Position numbers and translations under genes: made by a program. From NCBI GenBank assembly GCA_031278965.1, contig JAITJJ010000134.1:1-7101 (forward strand): a DNA stretch of 7,101 nucleotides, written 5' to 3'. This stretch comes from Deferribacteraceae bacterium. GTDB lineage: Bacteria > Chrysiogenota > Deferribacteres > Deferribacterales > JAISNW01. Below, piece by piece: positions 1-7,020 of the stretch. Under the pieces are notes generated by a model. The model saw only the letters and a list, made by a program, of their open reading frames with translations, searched no databases and was not told the DNA's origin. How positions within the stretch are numbered: position 1 is the first letter of the stretch; the number at the start of each line of letters is the position of its first letter.

Positions 1-2151
1 GGAAACGATAACGAAAAGCGGGTAAACTATTACTTCAGATCCAACGCGGATAAAAACTATAAGGCACGGGAGATACTTACCAATGTCCACAATGACACTA
101 TCAACGACGCCATTTCAGACAGCATAATAGATTCCTATTCCGCTCACGGTTTTCATGAAAAAGCATTGGAGATTGTCAACTACTATATTATAGGTTCGGC
201 GAACAGGATCAAGGGATTTCGCAGTATAGGCTATTTTACTGCGCTTTATGACAAAGCTATAGCCAAGATCTATCTTGATTTGGGGAAGGCTTATTTAGAC
301 TCGTTGTTTGAAGGGCAGAAAGACACTATTTTATCTAATAGCAACTCTATAAGAGACTATATCAATTACTACGTCCCCTATATGAGAGGGTATGACAAGG
401 CTGGAGATCATGAAACCGCTGATAAGATACGGAATTTCATTGTTGATGATATGCTGGGAAATTCCACTATTAGTGCCACTAGCACTCTGAACACTCTTTG
501 GGGAACAAGGTTTTTGACTGTTATTTACAATGCCATCAGAGAAATGATCGCTGGTGGAGACAGCGAAAATGCCTTACGCACCATTGATTACTATTTGAAG
601 GTAACGCAAAACAAATTGCCTAGCGTAGGTCTCACAACTGCAAATCTTTATACTTTGCAGATCGCGCACAGCTCTTATGCCGCCGTATTTTACAGGATGC
701 TGGCAAACGACACCAATGCGGAAGCTATGAAAGCAAAGATAGCATCCATAAAGACAGCGGTTGACTCTTATATCCCAAATATATCAGCAAATAATGCATA
801 TCGCGACCCGCTTGCTTATCTTGCGGGACCGGTATACTGGGCAATGGGAGAGAGTGCCGCAAATGATATACTTACAGCCCTTTCTTCCCGTGAAGGCGCC
901 AAACTACAGGCACTATATGAAATTACCCTTGCCAAAGCAGAAGAAAGCGATTTTGATACCGCACTTTCCTATTATCTGACTAACAACCCGTTAGCTGTTA
1001 GCGACTTTTCAAATCTGAATAGGTTCATCCAAGCCTTCTCTTATTTTAACAATTGGCAAGTGGGTATAGGGGTTCAGGCTCACAGGCACGGACGGGACGA
1101 CATAGCGGAAGCCGCCGCGGATTATCTGGCGGGCGTGCTTGATAGTGCAATCGCATATTTTACGGCACAGGGTGTTCTGTCAGATAATGCAGGGATGATG
1201 ATAACAAACACAAGCTATATTTATCCCAGTTACAGCGAGTACCCGATATGTTCTCCGGATGATTATGACGGCGGTTATCTGAAAACCGCAAGCATCTATT
1301 CCCTCGCAGGCAATGCCGACAAGGCAAAAGAGACTTTACAGAAAGCCGAAGCCTATGTTGACGCACTTACCGCGCCGTATACAAAAGGCCAATATTATTC
1401 TCTGCTGGGTTACTACTACTTAAAGCTGGCAAACTCCGTACCGGCTTCTGAAGCTGCATACGCAAAAGCTGCAGCGTTGTTGCCGGATATTTCAGGAAAT
1501 GAATACAGGCTAAATCTCAATCTTCTCTTAGCGTATAACGCACTATACCGCAGTTCCATATCCGCAGCGGGCAGAAACACCTTGATAGACGGGTATTTGA
1601 CGGAGGCTTCCACGCTAGCTGATGCTATCTATACCGGCGGAGTTGACGATACCGCCGCTGAAAACGAAGCGGCAGCCTTTCTTAAAATAGCCGCAAGATA
1701 CGCTTCCATAAATGAAAGGGAAAAGGTAAAAACCGCCCTTGGAAGAGCGGAAACCGCGGCGGGTGACGGCATCAGCGATCCAGATGGTAGACTTACTCAA
1801 CTAATAACCATCTATACCGACTACGCAAAGCTCTATTCAATAGATACCGCTGTGGAAAAGGCAGAAGCCTTAGAGAATCTGACGGATATAAATTCCGCTC
1901 TGAACAGTATTGCTACCACAATCGCGGGTTCGGACGACTTCCCCGCACCCGGACTTCCATATATTGTTTCTTACAATGTGGACTCCGGTAAGATCGCCTT
2001 CTCCGATACCGATAAAGACGGTAAACCAGATTTCTTCGTGCCTTGGGCAACGGCGGAACAGATTGCGACAAGCGGACTTGAGCTTGACGATGATATAGAC
2101 GGGGACGGAAAACCCGACACCGAAGATCTGACTCCGTTTTTTGCGGACTAA
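1..2151 (+). CDS. TPR-like helical repeat protein with C-terminal TSP3-like Ca-binding motifs (5' partial)
   Basis: The frame is open from base 1 to the TAA at 2149-2151, giving 716 visible residues with the true start upstream of the window. The first start-like codon, TTG at 166, lies inside continuous coding sequence and has no clear ribosome binding site, so I do not accept it. Nearly the whole protein is predicted helical, with alanine- and tyrosine-rich TPR-like helix pairs, for example around residues 435-456 (AGNADKAKETLQKAEAY) and 486-495 (AYAKAAALLP). The C-terminus changes character: two aspartate-rich motifs, DTDKDGKPDFF (residues 669-679) and DDDIDGDGKPDTED (696-709), match the thrombospondin type 3/EF-hand-like DxDxDGxxD calcium-binding pattern. 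Such tails are typical of exported proteins, so a periplasmic or surface lipoprotein is likely, but the N-terminus that would show a signal is missing. A terminator follows, so it is a separate unit from the receptor. Specific function unknown. Confidence 0.85.
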   Translation, partial: GNDNEKRVNYYFRSNADKNYKAREILTNVHNDTINDAISDSIIDSYSAHGFHEKALEIVNYYIIGSANRIKGFRSIGYFTALYDKAIAKIYLDLGKAYLDSLFEGQKDTILSNSNSIRDYINYYVPYMRGYDKAGDHETADKIRNFIVDDMLGNSTISATSTLNTLWGTRFLTVIYNAIREMIAGGDSENALRTIDYYLKVTQNKLPSVGLTTANLYTLQIAHSSYAAVFYRMLANDTNAEAMKAKIASIKTAVDSYIPNISANNAYRDPLAYLAGPVYWAMGESAANDILTALSSREGAKLQALYEITLAKAEESDFDTALSYYLTNNPLAVSDFSNLNRFIQAFSYFNNWQVGIGVQAHRHGRDDIAEAAADYLAGVLDSAIAYFTAQGVLSDNAGMMITNTSYIYPSYSEYPICSPDDYDGGYLKTASIYSLAGNADKAKETLQKAEAYVDALTAPYTKGQYYSLLGYYYLKLANSVPASEAAYAKAAALLPDISGNEYRLNLNLLLAYNALYRSSISAAGRNTLIDGYLTEASTLADAIYTGGVDDTAAENEAAAFLKIAARYASINEREKVKTALGRAETAAGDGISDPDGRLTQLITIYTDYAKLYSIDTAVEKAEALENLTDINSALNSIATTIAGSDDFPAPGLPYIVSYNVDSGKIAFSDTDKDGKPDFFVPWATAEQIATSGLELDDDIDGDGKPDTEDLTPFFAD

Positions 2152-2160
2152 AAATCTCTT

Positions 2161-2217
2161 CCCCTAAAAGATAAACCCGGGCTGCCGTGAAAGCGGCAGT
2201 CCGGGGATTTTACGGGG
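2161..2217 (+). terminator. Rho-independent terminator after the TPR/TSP3 gene
   Basis: A 12-bp stem, CCCGGGCTGCCG (2176-2187) with CGGCAGTCCGGG (2194-2205), contains one G-U pair and closes a 6-base loop (TGAAAG). TTTT follows at 2208-2211. It lies 24 bases after the stop of the upstream gene. Flanking bases 2161-2169 (CCCCTAAAA) can also pair with 2208-2217 (TTTTACGGGG) with one bulged C, extending the structure but involving the T run. Confidence 0.85.
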
Positions 2218-2359
2218 AAACGGCTTAACATACCCAAAGTTTAATGAAAGAGATAACCCTGCTTACTTTTCTGTTCCTGTTATTCTTTTCCGCATCCGTT
2301 TTTGCTCAGGAAGCGCCGGAAAGCAATGAATATACGGCGGAGGAAGCGGCCGGGGAAGA

Positions 2360-2577
2360 GGAGATCGCCCCGGAAGACATATTCGTTATGGAAGATATGG
2401 AGGTTGTGGAAAGCGTTCAGGACAACACAGGGATGGGAAAAACCGAAGTTCCGAAAGATATATTGGAAAATATGCCCGCGGGGGACGGCAACGTCACCGA
2501 TATTCTGCGCGTCCTCCCCTCCGTGCAGTATGACAACGATTAACGCTCCAGCAGCACCGCCGGGGAGATCGCCCCGG
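2360..2577 (+). repeat. Pair of 14-bp direct repeats 204 bp apart flanking the stop
   Basis: GGAGATCGCCCCGG occurs at 2360-2373 and again at 2564-2577. Both copies encode EIAP in the receptor frame. The offset is 204 bp, exactly 68 codons, and the TAA lies between them. Each copy is also the right arm of a small CCGGGG...CCCCGG inverted repeat (2350-2373 and 2560-2577). Confidence 0.8.
2541..2543 (+). other. In-frame TAA stop inside the receptor plug domain
   Basis: The codons read GAC AAC GAT TAA CGC TCC AGC AGC. Plug-like sequence continues in the same frame on both sides, so no insertion or deletion is needed. TAA is one change from Ser TCA, Tyr TAC/TAT, Gln CAA, Lys AAA, Glu GAA or Leu TTA. 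Neither selenocysteine (TGA) nor pyrrolysine (TAG) recoding applies. Confidence 0.9.
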
Positions 2578-2578
2578 C
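2559..2578 (+). other. Short GC-rich hairpin just downstream of the in-frame stop
   Basis: GCCGGGG (2559-2565) pairs with CCCCGGC (2572-2578) around the loop AGATCG, a perfect 7-bp stem starting 15 bases after the TAA. It lies in sequence encoding the GEIAPA stretch of the plug, so codon constraints could create it by chance. A regulatory role is unproven. Confidence 0.5.
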
Positions 2579-4806
2579 TGATGTTTCCATATCCGGCGGG
2601 AAAACCTATGAAAACCTCTTTATGCTTGACGGTATGAGCAACTCCAACCCCCTTGAAACCGGAGGCGTCATAGGGCAGGAGAGCATAGGGAATATCCAGG
2701 GCAACACCCAGAAATTTTTTATAGATTCTTGGCTTATAGACGAAGTCACCGTTTATGACAGCAATATCCCGGTGCAATACGGCGGCTTTACGGGAGGCGT
2801 GGTGGACGTAACCACCAAAAAGCCGGGGAGCAAATTCGGGGGGAAGCTGTCATACAGAACGACGCAGTCCGGCTGGAGCCACTATTTCATAGATGAGAGA
2901 GACCGCGAAGTATTCAACAAATCGGAATCTTCCGAAAGTCAGCCCAATTTCCGCAAAGACTTTTACTCCGTATCCTTAAATATCCCCGTAACGGAAGATA
3001 CAAAATTTATAACAAGCTACAGCAGGAGAGAATCGGTCATCCCCCTCGGATATTTTGACGGATACCGCGACACCGAAAGACGCTCGGAAAGCTATTACCT
3101 GAAAGGGCTGCACAATATAGACGGCGTAAGTTATATTGAAGCCTCCTTCACCTATTCCCCATACAAGGGAAAATATTTTGTTAAAGACACCATTGAAAGC
3201 GATTATGAAACCGTAGGGGGCGGGTACTTCGCCTCCGCCAACTATTTCAAGGAAACCGGAGAAGGCGGGAATATCAAGTTCCACGCCGACTATTCTTTTC
3301 AGGAAAACAGCCGAATAAACTCCACAGACTACCATAAAACATGGATATCCTCCTACTACAAGCCGTGGGGTTCCAAAGCCGATCTTTACGATGAACTGCC
3401 AAGCTATGAAGGAGGTCCGGGCAACCTTAACAAAGAAAACGGCGCTTTAAACCTCTCCTTTGACCAAAACCTCTCCCCGCGCTCACTCTGGGGGAAGCAT
3501 AAAATAAGCTACGGAGCTACATACGGATATATTATGGGGAGGCACCACAGACCGGAAGAATACACCCTCTACTCCGGGGCTGTTCTATCTGAAGATGTTA
3601 TTTGCATAGACACAGAAACCTGCGTTGACGGAGAACAGTATTTCACTATCCGCAGCACCTATCCAAAATCCGACGTGCGCGCCTATATCAACCAATTCGC
3701 CGCCTACGCCAACGAAGAGTGGCGGTTCAACCGCTTCCTCTTTAACGCGGGGCTTAGGGTTACAAACGACGACTATATGAACAATACCGACTTCTCCCCC
3801 AGAACCCGCCTTCAAGCCGATATTTTTAACGACAACGGCACAATCCTTGCGGCGGGCTACGCGCGCTATTACGGTTCCAGCCTCCTGAGCAACAAACTGC
3901 GGGAGGGGATATTGCCCAGCATTAAAAATGTCCGCTGGACAGACAAAAATCTCGTGCAATCCTGGGAATACACAGATAATCAATCCTTTACTGAATACAA
4001 CTTCAGCGACCTGCGAACACCCTACAGCGATGAATTCACCGCGGGGGTTGAACAGAAAATCTTCGGGAGCATCCTAAACTTAAACTATACGGCAAGACTT
4101 TCCGAAGACGAATTTGCACGGGATTATATTGTTCTTGAAAAAGACGGCAGAAGGCATTGGCGGCTTAACAACAACGGTTCAAGCCAATATCAGTCCGTTC
4201 AGCTCAAATGGAGCAAAAGTTGGAAAAATCACTCGCTTCTATTCAACACCACATGGTCGGAAAGCAAAACATCAAACGATAATTATGATTCAGATTTCAG
4301 CCTTGAGGATATGGAAACGGAAGTTTTTCTGGAAGGGAAACGGATCAAACTAAAAGATTTGCCGAGGGATAACTTCAATAAACCTTACGTTTTAAACTTT
4401 GCATATGCCGGAAAGTTCTTTGAAAATCTTACGGTATCGGCTATACTGAAATACACCACTCCATACAAAAAACTCACCAGCGATGACGACGTATTTGTGG
4501 GCTACGGGGAAACAAACCCCGACACGGGGGAACGGGATGAGATAACCTTGGCGTCCTATTCCATAGCGCATATAAACGAACAGTATATGCTGGACTGCGT
4601 TTTTTCATGGAAGCAGAAAACCTATAAAGATCAGTCTCTGACCGTAACCCTTGAAATATTCAACATACTTGACTTAAAGAACAAGATAGGCGAAGGCAGC
4701 CGCTCAACCGCCGCGCAGGGGTATTACACCTACGATATATATCAGATGGGAAGGCAGTTCTGGCTGGGCTTGGCGTATGCGTTCTGAGTTCGGCGAAAAA
4801 GCGTAT

Positions 4807-4815
4807 AAAAAGGGG
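4807..4815 (+). promoter_or_regulatory. Ribosome binding site for the permease-like gene
   Basis: AAAAAGGGG ends 12 bases before ATG 4828 and 15 bases before the adjacent ATG 4831. The spacing is rather long and favours the first ATG. Confidence 0.5.
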
Positions 4816-4827
4816 CAACCGTAATAT

Positions 4828-5487
4828 ATGATGATCTGGTTTAAGGAATACTTAAAACTAAAGAGGGCGCTTTTTGCTCTCCTAATCTTTCACGCGGCTA
4901 TCGCTGCATATTTTTGGATTGGGATAAGAAGCTCTTTTATAGCAGGCTCCCCCGTTGCCATATGGCGGAATGTTTTTGAAACGAACACCTTTTTCTTTTC
5001 CGTATTTGAAAAACCGCTCTATGTTACAGGGCTTGCCCTTGCGATCTTTCAATTCTATCCCGAATCTGACAAACGCCGTTTCCGCATATCCTGCCATCTG
5101 CCTGCAAATGAATATCTGACAACCGCAAGGATGATAACCTTCACAATTGCAGCCTTAACCCTCTTCTGGCTTTTGGACACCCTTTGCGCGCTTCTCGCGG
5201 CGGCGTATTATTTCCCGTATGAGGTATTTTCGCAAGTGCCGCTTGTAACTTTTTACTGGTATATTAACGCCCTTCTATTCTACGCGGTAGCATCCGTTTT
5301 AACCCTTGAACCCTCTTGGAAGCATAAAATACGCCTGTTTATTATGTTCGCGGCGTTTTACAAACTGATAGGGATCTCAATTTACAACTCATCCGGGATT
5401 TATATAGTATATCTGCTGATAAGCGCCGCCCTTTTTCTGTCGGCGATATTTTATCCGGCGGAACGATTTAGAAAAGGGGCGGAATAA
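4828..5487 (+). CDS. Six-helix integral membrane protein, probable ABC-2-type permease subunit
   Basis: The 219-residue protein has about six hydrophobic segments, near residues 13-33, 61-77, 101-128, 136-160, 168-184 and 190-210. Between helices 2 and 3 lies a charged loop (ESDKRRFRISCHLPANEYL, about 79-97). It resembles the cytoplasmic coupling region of ABC-2 permeases, where a basic stretch and an LP-x-N/S motif precede the next helix. The family call is therefore by topology and motif, not clear sequence identity. ATG 4828 is taken as the start; ATG 4831 is also possible. The gene starts 40 bases after the receptor stop with no terminator between, and its stop overlaps the next start by one base, so the three genes are probably co-transcribed. 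No ATPase that could power it is in the window. Substrate unknown; it could also be a non-ABC membrane partner of the next protein. Confidence 0.65.
   Translation: MMIWFKEYLKLKRALFALLIFHAAIAAYFWIGIRSSFIAGSPVAIWRNVFETNTFFFSVFEKPLYVTGLALAIFQFYPESDKRRFRISCHLPANEYLTTARMITFTIAALTLFWLLDTLCALLAAAYYFPYEVFSQVPLVTFYWYINALLFYAVASVLTLEPSWKHKIRLFIMFAAFYKLIGISIYNSSGIYIVYLLISAALFLSAIFYPAERFRKGAE
5472..5479 (+). promoter_or_regulatory. Ribosome binding site for the DUF4857-like gene
   Basis: AAAAGGGG lies 7 bases before ATG 5487, inside the end of the preceding gene. With the TAATG stop-start overlap (5485-5489), it supports this start and translational coupling. Confidence 0.7.
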
Positions 5488-6743
5488 TGTTCGTGAATTT
5501 TACGCGCCTCATCATTATCCTGACGGCATCTCTATGCCTTTCGTGGGCTCTGCCGAAGCTTTTCGCAACAATCGCAAAGAAGAAAGACGAAACCCCGTAT
5601 ATAACGTTCAGCGCGGTTATCAAAGATTTTCTCATTGCCACCCACAGCGGCAAAAGCCGGTATCAGGACACCAAAGGCAACGCTTACACCCTGAAAGAAT
5701 ATGAAACCCTGATGCCGTTTGTTTTTACCAGCGATCTTCTGAAATGGGGAATCTATCCTGAAGAGATAAACGGCGTTCATGTCCCGCCCAAAAAGGCGGA
5801 AACCGATTGGGACAGCATACAGGTATCCCCGTCTCTGGCGCATGCCGCAAACACACGCATACAACTGTTCCCGCTCTTCGAATCCGACAGCGAATTCACC
5901 TCCATCTCAATGCCGGAAGAGTTTTTCCGGATCGGCAAACGTATGGAATTTATAGACGCCTCCCATAACAAGGTAAATGAAGAAAAAAGCGCACTTTTTA
6001 CAAAAGCCCTCAGCGAGGCGGGGTTTAACTTTCCCGCGCAAAGGATTGCAGGAAACCCCACCAACCATAAACCGTATGACGCCGGCTATTTTGTTACGGA
6101 CGCAAGCGGAGAAATGTTTCATATATATCAGGCGAGATCCCAACCGGTAGTGGTGAAAACAGATATCAAGGCGGAGGGCGGCATCTTTTTTATGAAGGTA
6201 AGGGAAAATCAGCATCTCCCCTACTACGGACTTCTTGTGACAAACCCCGGCAGAGTATACCTCATATTGAAAGACAGATACCGGCTTCAGGAAGTATGGG
6301 TTGAAAACTATGATCCCGGCAGGCAGAGACTTAATTTCGGAGTTGATCCGCTCTATATCACAGTAAAAGTTTTAGATGAAGAGGGCGAGCGCTCATACGC
6401 ATCCGAAAGAGACGGCATACCTGTAAAAAAATACTTTTATAAATATCAGAGACGATTAAAATACGCGGAGGCGTATGATACTGTTTTTACTTTTGCCCTA
6501 AACAGCAATCCAAGCAAGAGAGGCGGCTTCTGGGGAATAACTTTCAGTAAAAACCCGTCTGCGGCGCTCTCGTTCTCTCTTGCCCTGGCAATAATTTACA
6601 CTCTCTTTTTACGAATTCAACTCCGAATTAAACCGAAAAAAATGATAGGAGATTTTATACTGATCGCACTCTTCGGGATATACGCCCTGATCGCCGTAAT
6701 CCTTGAAGGTTTTGAAACAGTCGGAAAACACAAAGGACTCTAA
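5487..6743 (+). CDS. DUF4857-like membrane-anchored periplasmic protein
   Basis: The 418-residue protein has one N-terminal membrane helix (about residues 5-24, ending in the SWALPKLF motif), a large soluble region (about 25-355) and two C-terminal helices (about 357-376 and 387-406). The soluble part is probably periplasmic. The N-terminal SWALP motif and the central block around 182-213 (FPAQRIAGNPT, then YDAGYFVTDASGEMFH) match what I remember of DUF4857, a family described mainly from Bacteroides with no known function. I could not confirm this by a search. The first part of the soluble region is polar and aspartate/glutamate-rich; the later part (about 205-300) looks like short beta-strands. 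Its start overlaps the stop of the permease-like gene by one base, which suggests equal expression and a shared complex, perhaps as an extracytoplasmic partner of the transporter. A terminator lies 9 bases after the stop, ending the unit. Confidence 0.75.
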   Translation: MFVNFTRLIIILTASLCLSWALPKLFATIAKKKDETPYITFSAVIKDFLIATHSGKSRYQDTKGNAYTLKEYETLMPFVFTSDLLKWGIYPEEINGVHVPPKKAETDWDSIQVSPSLAHAANTRIQLFPLFESDSEFTSISMPEEFFRIGKRMEFIDASHNKVNEEKSALFTKALSEAGFNFPAQRIAGNPTNHKPYDAGYFVTDASGEMFHIYQARSQPVVVKTDIKAEGGIFFMKVRENQHLPYYGLLVTNPGRVYLILKDRYRLQEVWVENYDPGRQRLNFGVDPLYITVKVLDEEGERSYASERDGIPVKKYFYKYQRRLKYAEAYDTVFTFALNSNPSKRGGFWGITFSKNPSAALSFSLALAIIYTLFLRIQLRIKPKKMIGDFILIALFGIYALIAVILEGFETVGKHKGL

Positions 6744-6752
6744 GAATAGATA

Positions 6753-6782
6753 AAAGAGGCGGGAACAAAAAACCGCCTCTTT
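6753..6782. terminator. Bidirectional terminator between convergent genes
   Basis: A perfect 10-bp stem, AAAGAGGCGG (6753-6762) with CCGCCTCTTT (6773-6782), closes a 10-base loop. On the plus strand TTTCT ends the hairpin. On the minus strand the hairpin is followed by TTTTAT, a somewhat better tract. It lies 9 bases after the DUF4857-like stop and 7 bases past the end of the minus-strand Rpn gene, so it serves both. Confidence 0.85.
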
Positions 6783-6789
6783 CTAAAAA

Positions 6790-7020
6790 TTAAGGAGTAT
6801 TAGTCTGTTTCCCCAACTCTTCTTCGGATAAACCGGTGTATTTGATGACCTTATCTAAAGCTATACCGTCTGCTAACATTGCGCGGGCGGCTTCCAATTT
6901 GCCCTCTGTTCTGCCTGCAACTTCACCTTCAGCCCGACCCTCAGCCCTGCCTTCAGCCCTGCCTTCAGCCCGACCCTCAGCTCTGCCTTCCTTTCTTGAG
7001 GCTATCAGGTTGTGCTCCAT
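6790..7020 (-). CDS. Candidate internal RpnS-type small protein (gene within gene)
   Basis: An in-frame ATG at 7018-7020 (minus strand) would yield a 76-residue protein, MEHNLIASRK, five GRAE repeats and the small helical tail. In enteric Rpn systems the variable C-terminal domain is translated separately from an internal start and inhibits the full-length nuclease. The placement just before the repeats fits that arrangement. Upstream, AGAAG lies 12 bases before the ATG, a weak and distant ribosome binding site. This is inference from the family; translation here is not shown. Confidence 0.35.
   Translation of the reverse strand: MEHNLIASRKEGRAEGRAEGRAEGRAEGRAEGEVAGRTEGKLEAARAMLADGIALDKVIKYTGLSEEELGKQTNTP

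Larger units (their letters stand above)
2244..4787 (+). pseudogene. TonB-dependent outer-membrane receptor interrupted by an in-frame TAA at codon 100
   Basis: Reading through one stop, this is an 847-codon TonB-dependent receptor, a normal length for the family. Residues 1-21 form a Sec signal peptide (MKEITLLTFLFLLFFSASVFA, probable cleavage before QEA). A possible TonB box (MEDMEVVES) lies near residues 49-57. The plug domain follows, with NVTDILRVLPSVQ (83-95), GEIAPADVSISGGKTYEN after the stop, LDGMSN (128-133) and YGGFTGGVVDVTTKKPG (179-195). The rest is the beta-barrel, rich in alternating aromatic residues and ending in the outer-membrane-type terminal phenylalanine (LGLAYAF). The stop (TAA, 2541-2543) sits in the plug. 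Both halves share one frame and their sequences join as expected, so one substitution or one sequencing error explains the break. ATG 2244 is chosen for the signal peptide; an in-frame TAA at 2226 limits extension, and there is no good Shine-Dalgarno. The downstream half alone (ATG 2622) lacks signal peptide and TonB box. Substrate unknown. Confidence 0.85.

Noticed and set aside
166..168. TTG as the start of the first coding region
   Set aside because: The same frame is open back to base 1 with similar protein composition, and no ribosome binding site precedes the TTG; the gene is cut by the window edge.
2208..2231. Promoter for the receptor gene (TTTACG and TAACAT)
   Set aside because: The two boxes are poor matches and only 11 bases apart, too close for a sigma-70-type promoter.
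2302..2637. 111-residue plus-strand frame bridging the stop, suggesting a frameshift
   Set aside because: It is very basic and proline-rich with no plug motifs. The correct plug sequence lies in the same frame before and after the stop, so no frameshift is needed.
2280..2777. 165-residue minus-strand open frame across the receptor break
   Set aside because: It is antisense to clear receptor sequence, has no recognisable domain, and its composition mirrors the opposite strand.
2622..4787. Independent gene starting at ATG 2622
   Set aside because: The ATG falls in the middle of the plug motif (MLDGMSN), with no ribosome binding site or signal peptide, and the upstream frame joins it through one stop; it is the rest of the receptor.
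6926..6985. CRISPR-like array
   Set aside because: The units are 12 bp, contiguous, without spacers, and encode an in-frame tetrapeptide repeat.
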